Assembly (NCBI GenBank): GCA_905221605.1
Contig: CAJNDS010002280.1
Coordinates: 413,861 to 477,860, forward strand
Length of the DNA stretch: 64,000 nucleotides
Reading direction: 5' to 3'
DNA from: Symbiodinium natans
Lineage: Eukaryota; Sar; Dinophyceae; Suessiales; Symbiodiniaceae
The notes under the pieces are model-generated. The model worked only from the letters and a program-made list of their open reading frames with translations, was not told the origin of the DNA and ran no database searches. This document shows positions 38,381-47,905 of the stretch, piece by piece. The translations under genes and the position numbers were made by a program. How positions within the stretch are numbered: the stretch's first letter is position 1; every line of letters starts with the position of its first letter.

Positions 38381-38953
38381 CTACCGATCTAGCCCTTGTA
38401 TTTGTTCGAGATACGATCTATCCTTCGAAAACGAAGGAAAACTCATCAACGCTGTCATGATCCCCAGACTCCTCTGCTTGGTGTGCGGGCTATAAAGATT
38501 TACAAGCTGTCGCCAGACCTCGTAGCCATGCTGCTCACTAGTCGCCCGCAGAACTTGAAGAGCTCTGCCTTTCAAGATGCCACATAAAATCGAGTACAAC
38601 TGCTTGCTTCGGACCTCAGCTTCATCAGTCCATGCACTCAACACAGTGGCCTTCCCAAGCTTAGTGGCCTCGAGGTCCTCTAGGTCTGTACGAAACATCT
38701 CATCGCCATAATACAGCCATGCCTTGAACGCCATAGAAAAATCAGCCCACTTTGTCTGGTCATCTTCGACTGTGCCACCACCAAAGCTGTCTGGACACTT
38801 ACAGACTTTGGAGGCTTCCGAGAATCCAGCTCTTCCTGTGCCCTTGCTGCTCTGCGAAGCTCTCTCGGCTGCCAGAGCCGCTTTCGAGGCACTCTCGGCT
38901 GCAGCTGTTGCTGCTCTCACAAGATGAGCAACATCTTCTGGGGTCAAGGCCAT
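38381..38953 (-). CDS. Copia Gag N-terminal part
   Basis: 190 residues starting 165 bp after the primer-binding site. An Ala-rich helix (RAATAAAESASKAALAAERA) precedes a capsid-like UBN2/Copia Gag region (WADFSMAFKAWLYYGDEM, ALQVLRATSEQHGYEVWRQL, SLGIMTALMSFPSF). It forms the particle shell. It is interrupted before the zinc-knuckle frame. Confidence 0.8.
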   Translation of the reverse strand: MALTPEDVAHLVRAATAAAESASKAALAAERASQSSKGTGRAGFSEASKVCKCPDSFGGGTVEDDQTKWADFSMAFKAWLYYGDEMFRTDLEDLEATKLGKATVLSAWTDEAEVRSKQLYSILCGILKGRALQVLRATSEQHGYEVWRQLVNLYSPHTKQRSLGIMTALMSFPSFSKDRSYLEQIQGLDR

Positions 38954-39117
38954 GACCTGTAACTGTCCAACAGTTCAAGCCAGCCAATCTCGCAAATCGC
39001 CCAAAATACAGCAGCTGAAAACTATGGCTCAAATCTCGGCTCTAGACTACAAAACAAGGCTTCCAAAGCCTGGGCGAAAACCAAAGTCGTGTCTCGAAGC
39101 CCTGGGCTTTTCCCAGT

Positions 39118-39130
39118 GGCTCCGCTACCA
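39118..39130 (-). promoter_or_regulatory. Primer-binding site, initiator-Met-tRNA type
   Basis: The minus strand reads TGGTAGCGGAGCC directly after the 5' LTR. It differs at about two positions from the common Met-tRNA primer site TGGTATCAGAGC. Confidence 0.78.
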
Positions 39131-39253
39131 TGAAAACTTTTGTAAAGCCACAAAGCGCCTGCAGTCGAAACTCGGTTGAAACAACTGTACACTAACAAAA
39201 CGTGTTTGACTATGTTCAAGACACATGGCTTACGATAGCGGAAAGGTTTGTCA
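39131..39253 (-). repeat. Copia element, 5' LTR (123 bp)
   Basis: Matches 6325-6447 across its length. The outer flank TACCA (39254-39258) is the second copy of the target duplication. Confidence 0.92.
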
Positions 39254-40392
39254 TACCATCAGTTGGACTCTTGCCACGACCTCCTTCAGCAGGAGGCCCA
39301 GCGCGACGATCCTCATCGGGGGGACATTCTCCCCTTTCTTCTGTTTTTGTTGCCATTCCTGCCCGGCTTTGAAAAGCGGCAGCAATATAGTTCCTGGGCC
39401 TTGTTGCTGGAGGTGAAAGGTGAAGGATGTGTCCAGGCGCAGACGGTTCAGGGCGTCCTCCTGCTGCAGCGACAGATTTGCCAGGAGCGTCACCACCGAG
39501 TTCAGGTTCTCGTCCGCAACTAGCCGTCGGCCTCCCCTTTGTCCTCGTCGGGCCGCTTTGGGTCGCTTGTTCGGTGCGTTCTCGGTCTCCCGATCCATTT
39601 GTCTCGGCTGTTTCGAGGTCTCTCTCATGTTCGTCGCCAGCCCCGGTGTTAGGTTGCCAAAGACGCTCACCACTTCCGTCGTCATGTTCACAGTGTCTCT
39701 TCAGAGCCGTAGGATCTGCGATCCAGCGCTTGCAGACAGAGCAGTGTTGCTTGAGAGACGACACAATAGCAGTATCCAGCAAACTTTTCCAGCCTAGTTG
39801 CTGAGCAGCATCAAGAACCAGCTTTTGGGCTATGGGAGGCGGCTCATTTGCAGTGATCGCCTCTGGAGCTTTTGGATTGGTGTTGTTATCTGTTTCGGGG
39901 CCGATCGCGGCTCCCTGAGTACTACTTTCCGGGTATAGAACAGGGCAGTGTCCTTTTTCAATATGTGCTTTAAGCCCAATCCATGCCCCGTATTTGAATT
40001 TACAGAAGGCACACTGGGGCAGACCATTCAGGGCATGGTTTGCCGGATCAAAATTGAGCAGCTCTGGCTTATCCTCTGCAATGCGGACAGGTATAAGGGT
40101 CTGACTCCTTATCCTCAGGAAGCTGCTCACCTGCACTCACTGATTGGAGTGAGTTGATAGCCAGCGCGAGCTGCGCCCGGACCTGTGGAAGGGCCCTAAT
40201 GTCGCTGGGGCACTCTGCTGCAACTTTCTCAAGTGCGTCGTGCATCCTCTGGCCTTGGTGAGCAAGTGCTTGCAGGGGGTCCTCAGCATTAAGATGCTTC
40301 TGGATCTGTTCATTTGTCACCAGGGTTAGATGCGCCGGCTTTTTGGCAGCCATTGCACGTAGATGCTTGCGTCCCGTGGATCTAACGCCCAC
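39251..40392 (-). pseudogene. LINE ORF: C2H2 fingers and linker (three frames)
   Basis: Assembled from overlapping minus-strand frames 40392-40069, 40136-39216 and 39691-39251. The first gives a helical stretch ending YTCPHC. The second has C2H2 fingers CAFCKFKYGAWIGLKAHIEK and CSVCKRWIADPTALKRHCEH. The third reads NSVVTLLANLSLQQEDALNR and MRIVALGLLLKEVVARVQLM, and is where the Copia inserted. Fingers after the RT are usual in LINE proteins and bind nucleic acid during target-primed reverse transcription. Confidence 0.65.
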
Positions 40393-41138
40393 CGCCAGTA
40401 GCCCGTGTGCAGCTGAGCTCCAGCCCCGGCTCTCCAGATTTGGTACCTGGGGCGGTTGTGCGTAACACGTCTGGAGTTGATGGCCTTGCGAAGCTGGCTG
40501 TATTGACCCCTCGCCTTACGCATGCGTAGCTGAACAGTTTTCTCTTGGGCATCTCTGTAGGAAATGACGGTACCTAGGTACTGATGCGTTTTCCTAAGGG
40601 GGATCAGAATCTGCTCGCCGTGTTGCATAAATGCAAGGTGTGGGAGTTTATCTTTAAAGACCTTAAGTTTCTGCAAAATTCTAATCGCATCTGCCCCCTT
40701 GGCGTGACACAGCACGACTGATTTGGTTGCGCTGAGAGTCATACCATGGTCGTTAAAAGTTTGCACGGCTTTTTGGATGCCACCTATGGCACCCTGAAGG
40801 TCCTCGGCGCTTTTTAACGTCCATGCTGCTAAGGCGTCGTCGGCGTAAAAAGTAAACAGCTGCGTGATCCAGTCCCAGCCAAGGCGCTCCGCCAGTGTAT
40901 CAATGATAGCAATTGTGTGTGCTACAAACAAATACGGCACGACGGTACAGCCTTGTTTGATGCCTCGTGTGGTCGTGACATAGTCCTCATGAGCGCCCAC
41001 TGAGCAGTGATACCTGGCCTCAAAATGGAACTGCATAAGGAGTTGCACCAGCGTTTCGGAGACCCCGAGGCGTCGCAGGCTAGTGGCAAGAGCAGTGCGA
41101 GGGACATTGTCGAACGCCCCCTCAAGGTCAAGTGAAAA
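39254..41138 (-). mobile_element. LINE retrotransposon, RT-containing half
   Basis: Upstream half of the LINE continued at 6324-5097. Its 5' edge at 41138 abuts the TTTAACA end of a Copia LTR, so the endonuclease and RT fingers that should precede motif A are missing here, cut off by that second Copia. Several frameshifts. Confidence 0.85.
40326..41138 (-). pseudogene. LINE reverse transcriptase, from motif A
   Basis: Non-LTR RT motifs: FSLDLEGAFDNVPRTAL (A), TTRGIKQGCTVVPYLFVAH (B), FTFYADDALAAW (C), LSATKSVVLC (D) and HQYLGTVISY. The open frame runs on to 41291, but the extra N-terminal residues are Copia LTR sequence, so the real LINE starts at 41138 here. Motif C has the usual YADD. Truncated, so non-functional. 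Confidence 0.85.
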
Positions 41139-41328
41139 TGTTAAAGAACGGGCTTTCCTAAAGGGTTTCCTAAACCACCACTGCGGCTCACTTTTCGCTT
41201 CACCGCTCTGCTGTGGTTTCTGGCCTGTCACTCCTTTGAGCCTGGGCCACAAAGTTGGTTCCTGGCTCAATCTGTGCATTCTCCTACACATACAACAGTG
41301 TGTTCCTGCTAGGCTGGAATGTTTAACA
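41139..41328 (-). repeat. Copia element, 3' LTR (190 bp)
   Basis: Minus-strand ends TGTTAAACATTCC and CGTTCTTTAACA form a perfect 7-bp terminal inverted repeat TGTTAAA/TTTAACA. The polypurine tract AAGGCGGGG abuts it (41329-41337). A matching 5' LTR is not in the window. Confidence 0.78.
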
Positions 41329-41635
41329 CCCCGCCTTCGAAGTTAGTGAAAGTCGTAGACTAAGCTGGCTTCGACTCTCTTTCCTGAACACACACACACA
41401 CAAGTGTTTGAAACTCTTTCCTTAACGCAGACTCTTTCAAGTCCACTGGCGAATCTCTCCAAGTTCGCTCACATTTCCTTCAAACGAAATGTCTACTATC
41501 CTGTACAAAACAAAACGCTGCTGTTCCTACTTTACTTGGATCATCATCCTGAAACAAACTGCAAAAGAAAACTTTCCTAGAGCTAGGACGGATACACCAT
41601 CCTTTCTGCTCTCACTGCCAAGCTCACTTTCCTTT
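41329..41635 (-). other. 3' untranslated region with polypurine tract
   Basis: AAGGCGGGG next to the LTR is the same polypurine tract as in the 6325-39253 Copia. A (CA)n run lies near 41388. Several TTCCT motifs; no gene. Confidence 0.6.
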
Positions 41636-42013
41636 TCACGAAAAGCTTGTGATCTCGTAATAGCCGTCGTCGACGTCCTTGCTGCTGCTGCTGCTTCCTT
41701 TTCCTTCTTCTCCTTTCTCCTGGCCTTTGTCTTTTCCTTTTCCTTTTCCGTTCTCCTCCATGAACTTCTCGAACTTCTTGAGCTGCTCGTCGCAAGCTTT
41801 CCTGCCGTTCTTGTCCTTGTGCTGCTTCACCCATTTTCCTTCACCGGGACTTTTTCCTTCTGAATCGAAGAAGTACCAGTACTGGCTGTCGTTGTTCCAC
41901 TTACACTGGTAGAACTTTTCCTGGTACTGGAAGACGGCGTAGCTGTTCCTTGTATTATCTTTTCCTGAGCCTTTCACGTAGCTCCTCGGCGAGTACGGTC
42001 CTTTTTCCTTCAC
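41636..42013 (-). CDS. Small accessory ORF of the Copia element
   Basis: 125 residues at the 3' end of the coding region, overlapping the end of the Pol frame by 59 bp. Aromatic, Lys-rich: NSYAVFQYQEKFYQCKWNN and SQYWYFFDSEGKSPGEGKW, then an acidic/Lys helix and poly-Ser. No known domain. It may be a separate protein or a Pol extension by frameshift. The comparable place in the 6325-39253 Copia also holds a small out-of-phase ORF (32748-33113). Confidence 0.5.
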   Translation of the reverse strand: MKEKGPYSPRSYVKGSGKDNTRNSYAVFQYQEKFYQCKWNNDSQYWYFFDSEGKSPGEGKWVKQHKDKNGRKACDEQLKKFEKFMEENGKGKGKDKGQEKGEEGKGSSSSSKDVDDGYYEITSFS

Positions 42014-45000
42014 CTCTGGGTCTTCCTTCTCCTTCTTTTCCTTTGGCTCCTTCTTCTCTGGCTCCTCCTTTTCCTTTGCTGGGCTGCGGCTTTCCTCTTC
42101 TGTTGTTGATCCTGCATCGCTTCATGTTCATGCTGCTTTCCTGCAAAGAGATGGAGACACTCTCCATGGACTCGCTGCGTTCCTGGCGCGTCGTTTCCAG
42201 GATCTCACGTAGTTCCTGCACCAACTGGTTGAAGCTGATTTCTTCTCCAGTGTCACTCATGGCTACAGGTTTCCTGGCTTCTCTACTGGGCTCTCTACAG
42301 TGTTCCTGCTCTACTTCTACAGCTTGACTGCTGCACTCGGAATGCGGCGAATTTCCTGCTCCTACTCTCTCTGCACAAACGGTTCCTACTTCAAACGCAC
42401 ACATGTTTCCTGCATGAAGACTGTTCCTACAACAAGACATGACTGTTCCTAACTCAAATTCACTCGTGTCAGAAATGCACATGACGTCCTGCTCACATGC
42501 TCTCATGACTGACATGTCTGTTCCTGAAACTTTTCCTGAACCCTCAAAAACAAAACCTTCTGAAATTCCTGCAATGGTTGAAAACATCAAAGCTGCAAAC
42601 GCGAATGTTCCTTTACTCTTGATCAACCTCACAGTAGCCTTAGCTTGTTCCTGGGTTCGGTGGTCTTTGAGCTCTTGTTTTGCTACGGGTTCATTGTCTT
42701 CAGTTTGGAATCCTAGCCAATGCAAAAGAAGTTTGATACGCTTTCCTGACAAGGGCTTAGTTCCTATATCGGCGGCGTTGTCCTTGGTCCCTACTGGGTG
42801 CACGCTAACGGTTCCTTGTTTGCGGAGGTCTTGAAGAAACAAGGTCCTGATCTGCAAATGTTTGACTCTTCCTACTCCCTGCCGAGTGATGATACCTCGG
42901 GCTGCCGAAGAATCAAGATGCAAATGTACTACACAACGTTTTCCCGTCAAGAACTGAACTGCTTCCTTCAACAGAATTGAATCTGATGCTGCCGATGCTG
43001 CGGCATAGTACTCTGCTTCACCAGAGCTGAGCGAGACTGTCTTCTGGCTTCGTGAGAAACCATAGATCACCTGTCCATCCAGAAATACGTTTCCTGAGCT
43101 GGTTGATCTACGAGTATCTTTCTTTCCTGCCCAATCACTGTCGCTGAATACCTCTAGAAGATGATACTCTTTGGGCTCTACTCCAGTGAAATCATAGCTA
43201 CCGTTCCTGATACTCTCATGAAGATTGCTGAGGCCTCTGGGGGTCTTCCTGTACACAAGATGATAGCCTTCTGTCTTAGACATGTACTGCACAAGATGAA
43301 TCAAGTGTTTCCATGACCCATACGTAGGTTCCGACATCTTTGACGCTAGTCCTCGTACTGCGAACTGCAAATCCGGTCTATCCTGGCCTACATACAGTAA
43401 GATTCCTACACACTGTCGGAATGATGCTGCTTGTTCCTGGTCAAGACTGTTGGTGTGATCGGCTTCCTGGCTTTCATGGGTGCAAGGAGTTGGCTTTGAG
43501 GCTGTGCTTTTGAGCTTGAGTTCTTCCTTGAGCTTGATGAGATACTTCGGGTCACTCTTGATGTGCAACTCATGATTGTGGTACGTAAATTTCCTCTTGA
43601 GGAATCTAACGGTCTGAAGCGACTCTCCTACTGCAAGTTCTTGCTCAGTGAGAAAGGGGCCTTCGATCTTGAGTTCGTAGGTTTTGCCTAACATGCTCAG
43701 AACTGGTGCAAGGCTCCTATTCTTTCCTGCTGCTTGAATGTCGTCTACGTGTACAACAAGAATACTCTTCATCTTGTCACGAAACAAAGTTGGACATGCA
43801 ACACACCTGTCAAAGTCCTGTTCCTGCAAAGTGCTTGCAAAGTGGTCACTCCACAACAATGCTGCATCTCTCTGTCCTGGAAGTACACGCAAGAGTAACA
43901 AACCTTCGTTCCTGCAGTTGGGATCTTCTTCTCCGAAAAGCTCTACATATTCCTTTGGGAATTCACACGCTGTCCTGTTCCTTTGGGGTACCTGAAGGAA
44001 TGCGTCCTTCACATCTACAGAATACAATGCATATTCCTGCTGCAATCCTAGTACCGGGATCAGTCTCACTAGCGAGGCGCTCGTCGCCGGACTGAACGTG
44101 TCTGTGCGGTGTTCCTGTGTTTTGAACTCCCGCGCAACCAATCGAGCTCTACGAATCCATCGGTTTCCTCTAAATCTCCAGTCAAACACAAACTTTGTGG
44201 TAAGCCACTTGGTTCCTACGTCTCTCTCTTCGTTTCCTTCACAGTTCTCTCCTCTCTCTTCTTCTCTCTCAAGTTCCTGCAAAGGGACTCGGTCTACTGC
44301 TTTCATGTCCTTGAGACGATCGATCTCGGTGACCATCGCTTCTCGATCCAAGACTCTGAGTTCCTCCTCTGAAAGTTCTGGAGGTCCTGCATCTTCACTC
44401 GTGAAAATGTCCTGTTCTTCATCTGAGTCACCAATCTCAGAATAGGTGTCTTCCCAGAAAATGTCGTCAGTTCCTGCTTCAGGAAGTTCCTCGTCATTGT
44501 GCTCAAAAACTCTTCCTACGTTGAAAGGTGGATACTTCTTAGTTGGGGAATCCAGCTTCGGGATCTTGGAACCTGTTCCTACATCTTCAAACTGTGCTTT
44601 CCTAAGCTGTGGAGGTCCTCGTGCTGTGAGAAGTTCACTCAACATTGCACTGTCTGGCAAAAGTTCCTCAGACTCACCACCATCAGAAACATCCATACCT
44701 GGCTCTTTTTCCTGGGGACTGCTTGAAGACGAAGGATCACTAGACAACACATCTGACGCTACCTCAGGTTCAGCTTCTTCAAGATCTTGTTCAGCTTTCC
44801 TCTTTTGGGCTGCTTGGTGCTGTTTGGCTTTACCTGCTAGATACGTCGTCCTTGGGATCACTGGTCCTGGCTTCTCACCAGAATCCCCGCCTTGGATGAC
44901 AACTGCCTCAGATTTGCCCTGCACTGCTTGGTCCTGTTCACCGGTGGGTGAGCCCATGATCTGGGTCATTACTGGTTTTGGTCCTGGAAGACTTTTCTTG

Positions 45001-46022
45001 GGAACTACTCTGGTTGCTAGAGTGGTGTGCTTCACTTCCCATGAATGGATTCCTACACTACTGATTGCCTTAGCGTCGAAATGTTCAGGGCAACGCTTTG
45101 CACTTCTGCTAGTTTTGATACCATCCATGTGCCAAGTGATGTACAAGTCGTTGTCAGACTTTCCTAAGAACACTCCTCTCAACCACAAAGGATCACCTTT
45201 CCTGCTACTCTTCACGCCTGTCCTGTTGGCCAACACCATCAAACTCTCTCCAAACTCTGCCAAAGTTCCTTGAAACGGGCGACCTGAAATCCACTCGTAA
45301 GGGGTCATTCCTGTTCCTGAGCGTCGATGGTTCCTGTTGATTACCCAGCTGGCATGTCGAAACGCCCAACTGAAGATCGGATGCGTGTGTGCAACAAGAA
45401 TTCCTGCATGCTCTTCCATGCCTTTGATCAAAGTCAGAGCTTGCCTACGGACGGTTTGGATAGCTCGTTCAGCCATTCCATTGGTTTCCTTTTGTCCTGA
45501 AACTGCATCTTGCAAGACTGTTCCTAGTCCTAACGATGATCGCTGCTTCTGAATGACCTGCTTGAGCTTCTTCATGGTTCCTTCGTTGTCGGCTTTCAGG
45601 TTGATGGCTCCATACTGCAGTTGAGTGCTCATGTACGTAACTCCTTCAGCTAGATGATCAATCAGGCCTTTGCCTTTAGATGCTGTGGGAATACAGACAA
45701 CATTCCTACTCCAAGAGTCAATGCACACAAGACATACTGCAGACGCTGCTTCATCGTAGCTAGTACCTGTGAAGCAAAAATCCATGCAGAACGTAGGTCT
45801 CGATGATCTTTCCTTTTCAGGGTTCTCTCTAGGATGAGGCGACTCCTTTCCTTTACACGCAACACACACCGGACACCATGACGCATATGGCAGATGCGTC
45901 AAGTTGTGAACTGCTACCTCTTCAGGCGGCGGCATCTTTTGGTCCTTGAGTGGTTCAGCAATCGCATATTCCTGATACCTTTTCTGGGCTGTGCTAAGCT
46001 CGTGGGTTCTTTCAGCTTCCAT
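41955..46022 (-). CDS. Copia Pol: integrase, RT and RNase H
   Basis: 1355 residues, uninterrupted. Integrase about 60-300: zinc remnant LPYASWCPVCVACKG, triad FCMDFCFTG, LKADNEGTM and KETNGMAERAIQTVRR. RT about 640-900: SVDVKDAFLQVPQR, LPGQRDAALLWSDHF and LVVHVDDIQAAG. RNase H about 1010-1150: VFSDSDWAGKKDTRRSTSS, SLSSGEAEYYAAAS, LDSSAARGI and NAADIGTKPL. The C-terminal 200 residues carry a hydrophobic stretch (FAFAALMFSTIAGISEGFVF) and a basic tail. Catalytic residues are present. Pol enzymes act in the particle and then the nucleus. Confidence 0.9.
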   Translation of the reverse strand: MEAERTHELSTAQKRYQEYAIAEPLKDQKMPPPEEVAVHNLTHLPYASWCPVCVACKGKESPHPRENPEKERSSRPTFCMDFCFTGTSYDEAASAVCLVCIDSWSRNVVCIPTASKGKGLIDHLAEGVTYMSTQLQYGAINLKADNEGTMKKLKQVIQKQRSSLGLGTVLQDAVSGQKETNGMAERAIQTVRRQALTLIKGMEEHAGILVAHTHPIFSWAFRHASWVINRNHRRSGTGMTPYEWISGRPFQGTLAEFGESLMVLANRTGVKSSRKGDPLWLRGVFLGKSDNDLYITWHMDGIKTSRSAKRCPEHFDAKAISSVGIHSWEVKHTTLATRVVPKKSLPGPKPVMTQIMGSPTGEQDQAVQGKSEAVVIQGGDSGEKPGPVIPRTTYLAGKAKQHQAAQKRKAEQDLEEAEPEVASDVLSSDPSSSSSPQEKEPGMDVSDGGESEELLPDSAMLSELLTARGPPQLRKAQFEDVGTGSKIPKLDSPTKKYPPFNVGRVFEHNDEELPEAGTDDIFWEDTYSEIGDSDEEQDIFTSEDAGPPELSEEELRVLDREAMVTEIDRLKDMKAVDRVPLQELEREEERGENCEGNEERDVGTKWLTTKFVFDWRFRGNRWIRRARLVAREFKTQEHRTDTFSPATSASLVRLIPVLGLQQEYALYSVDVKDAFLQVPQRNRTACEFPKEYVELFGEEDPNCRNEGLLLLRVLPGQRDAALLWSDHFASTLQEQDFDRCVACPTLFRDKMKSILVVHVDDIQAAGKNRSLAPVLSMLGKTYELKIEGPFLTEQELAVGESLQTVRFLKRKFTYHNHELHIKSDPKYLIKLKEELKLKSTASKPTPCTHESQEADHTNSLDQEQAASFRQCVGILLYVGQDRPDLQFAVRGLASKMSEPTYGSWKHLIHLVQYMSKTEGYHLVYRKTPRGLSNLHESIRNGSYDFTGVEPKEYHLLEVFSDSDWAGKKDTRRSTSSGNVFLDGQVIYGFSRSQKTVSLSSGEAEYYAAASAASDSILLKEAVQFLTGKRCVVHLHLDSSAARGIITRQGVGRVKHLQIRTLFLQDLRKQGTVSVHPVGTKDNAADIGTKPLSGKRIKLLLHWLGFQTEDNEPVAKQELKDHRTQEQAKATVRLIKSKGTFAFAALMFSTIAGISEGFVFEGSGKVSGTDMSVMRACEQDVMCISDTSEFELGTVMSCCRNSLHAGNMCAFEVGTVCAERVGAGNSPHSECSSQAVEVEQEHCREPSREARKPVAMSDTGEEISFNQLVQELREILETTRQERSESMESVSISLQESSMNMKRCRINNRRGKPQPSKGKGGAREEGAKGKEGEGRPRGEGKRTVLAEELRERLRKR

Positions 46023-46236
46023 GACGGTCCTACTGAGCCTTCTAAGAATGTCCTGCTTTGAACCAAACTTAGATACACCAAACTCGGTGCAAAGTCCTTT
46101 CAGGGTCTTCAGACTGCTTTGCTGGTTGTACTCATACCCATTGTGGTTGAAAACAAGTTCTCCTGCAAGTTCGTACCTGTGTTCGGGTGCTTCAGGTTCT
46201 TCAGGTTGAAATGCCTCATTTTCCTCTTCGACCTGT

Positions 46237-46638
46237 TCAGGGATCGTGTTCCTTCTTCTGCTTCTTGGCTTTGGGCTCTACTGGGTAGATCAGCTGGAAT
46301 CTGCTTTGTCCTGTCCAGGACAATCCATTGAATGCCTCAGGGAACTGATCATGCTCATCTTCGGTCCAAGATTTGTCATCCTCAAAGAACTCACGCTTGA
46401 TGGGTTCCTCTCCATAGGTTTTCCTATCAGGCTTCAGGTTTGAGATCTCTACCGGGATATCTTTGGAATCTAGAGGATTGAACAATGCTTTCCTGGGCGA
46501 ATGGTGGTACCTAATCACCTCAGTGCCATCATCACTGATCGACCAAACATCCTTAGTGTACTCTTCGAACATGCACCTGTCTTGGGCTTCTTTGGGTGTT
46601 CCTAAGAGGTTCAAGGGAAACTCTTGGTTTGAAGCCAT
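46237..46638 (-). pseudogene. Copia protease-integrase linker, shifted frame
   Basis: 133 acidic residues (VKDVWSISDDGTEVIRYHHS, AFNGLSWTGQSRFQLIYPVE) connecting the protease frame (to 46553) with Pol (from 46022). It overlaps the former by 86 bp. A conserved linker; a frameshift is needed to reach it. Confidence 0.55.
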
Positions 46639-47905
46639 TTGAAGCTAACGTCAACACCTTGTACTTCCTAGTTCCATCGAAGATCGCACCTGTAGGATTC
46701 TCTAGGTCTCCAAACATGACACTATGGTACAGTAGATGCCATTCCTTCTCATCATGAATGAGGACTGCTCTGTAGGGGTACTTTCCTGGCTGAAACTTGA
46801 GGTCAAAGTCCACATGCTGCGAAGTTCCTAGGCTGTAGTGAACTTGGTAAGGGTCTCTCCAGAATGACCATCCTATGCGCTGCTCCTCTACGACAGACTT
46901 GAGGTTTTCACACAAGTGTAAGGGTATCGGCTTTCCTGTGGATGCTGTGTTCACTGCTCTCACAAATGCTGTAGCAGTAAGTGAGTTGTTGTTGTAGTTG
47001 ACTGCAATCTTGGTTGTTCCTTCTGTAAGGACGGTACCTATCGCTGTGCCATTCCTAAACTCCCAACCTTTCTTCCTCAACTTTCCTACAGCAAGTAACG
47101 GGTGAATCACTGACGAAATCAAGAACACTTCCTCAACCTTCACGGTAACTCCTGAAATGTCCTGAAACTCAACCTCAATGATCCTTTGGTCCGAAACCTT
47201 GATCAACTTACCTTGAGCATCCCTCAGAACAACTTGTGCTTTCTCTGGCGCTTTCCTGCCAAATCTCTTCATCCACATAGGTGCCAACGAAATGTCGGCT
47301 CCAGAATCCAGTACCACTTCGATCTCTCGGGACTGGTCCTGTCGTGCTGTCCTGACAAACAGCTGTTCCTGTTCGTCACCGTACCAATGGTACAGCATGT
47401 CGTCAAGTTCTTCACATTCCTGGGACTCATCTTCATCTCCTATCCAGAACTCTTCTGTCTCTTTTCTCTCTTCCTGACTCTCTTCACACGAAACTCTCAA
47501 GATCCTTCCGAAGTAATCAATCTCAATTTCCTCTGAATTCTCACTCAACGCAAACTCTTCCGGGAAACTTGTTGGGGGATCTCCAATGTGATGCATCGAA
47601 ACCATCCTAACTACAGGCTTGTTTGAGTTGGAGGTTCCTTGGCTGCTTTGGCTTCTTTGAGACTGCTGGTACCTCGAGGCTGACGAAGGGGCTTGAGTTG
47701 AGGTTCCTGTTGTACTCTGTTGTTCGCTTTGGTTCTCTAGGTCTACGGTCCTAGCTTGGTATCCCATGTCCATCTGCTTCTTCCTACACTGTGCTTCCAA
47801 GTGTCCATACCTATGACAGTAGTGGCAAACTCCTGACGCTGACTGTGCTTTGCCTTTGCCTTTGCCTTTGTAACTACCAAAGCCTCTACCATAGCCTTTT
47901 CCTCT
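46553..47905 (-). CDS. Copia zinc knuckle and aspartic protease, Gag-truncated
   Basis: The frame opens before its first Met with a GKGYGRGFGSYKGKGKGK tract and the knuckle CHYCHRYGHLEAQC at about 47.82 kb. The protease follows: EVVLDSGADISLAPMWMKR, then VIHPLLAVGKLRKKGWEF. The upstream capsid is lost at the junction near 47925. Confidence 0.8.
   Translation of the reverse strand, partial: RGKGYGRGFGSYKGKGKGKAQSASGVCHYCHRYGHLEAQCRKKQMDMGYQARTVDLENQSEQQSTTGTSTQAPSSASRYQQSQRSQSSQGTSNSNKPVVRMVSMHHIGDPPTSFPEEFALSENSEEIEIDYFGRILRVSCEESQEERKETEEFWIGDEDESQECEELDDMLYHWYGDEQEQLFVRTARQDQSREIEVVLDSGADISLAPMWMKRFGRKAPEKAQVVLRDAQGKLIKVSDQRIIEVEFQDISGVTVKVEEVFLISSVIHPLLAVGKLRKKGWEFRNGTAIGTVLTEGTTKIAVNYNNNSLTATAFVRAVNTASTGKPIPLHLCENLKSVVEEQRIGWSFWRDPYQVHYSLGTSQHVDFDLKFQPGKYPYRAVLIHDEKEWHLLYHSVMFGDLENPTGAIFDGTRKYKVLTLASNGFKPRVSLEPLRNTQRSPRQVHVRRVH

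Larger units (their letters stand above)
6325..39253 (-). mobile_element. Copia-type LTR retrotransposon carrying nested elements
   Basis: Bounded by identical 123-bp direct repeats (TG...CA on both strands) and a TACCA duplication, inside a LINE. Its own DNA is 6325-6730 plus 32556-39253, about 7.1 kb. Read on the minus strand it has 5' LTR, Met-type primer site, gag, zinc knuckle, DSG protease, integrase with N-terminal SAP-like motif, RT, RNase H, a C-terminal membrane segment, a polypurine tract and 3' LTR. At least four frameshifts break the polyprotein. A Gypsy-like element sits in its 3' region. Confidence 0.9.

Noticed and set aside
6319-39253. The 123-129-bp repeat at both sites as an introner-type intron (GT...AG can be read on the minus strand)
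   Set aside because: The TACCA duplication, primer site, polypurine tract and rejoined LINE frame fit an LTR pair far better.
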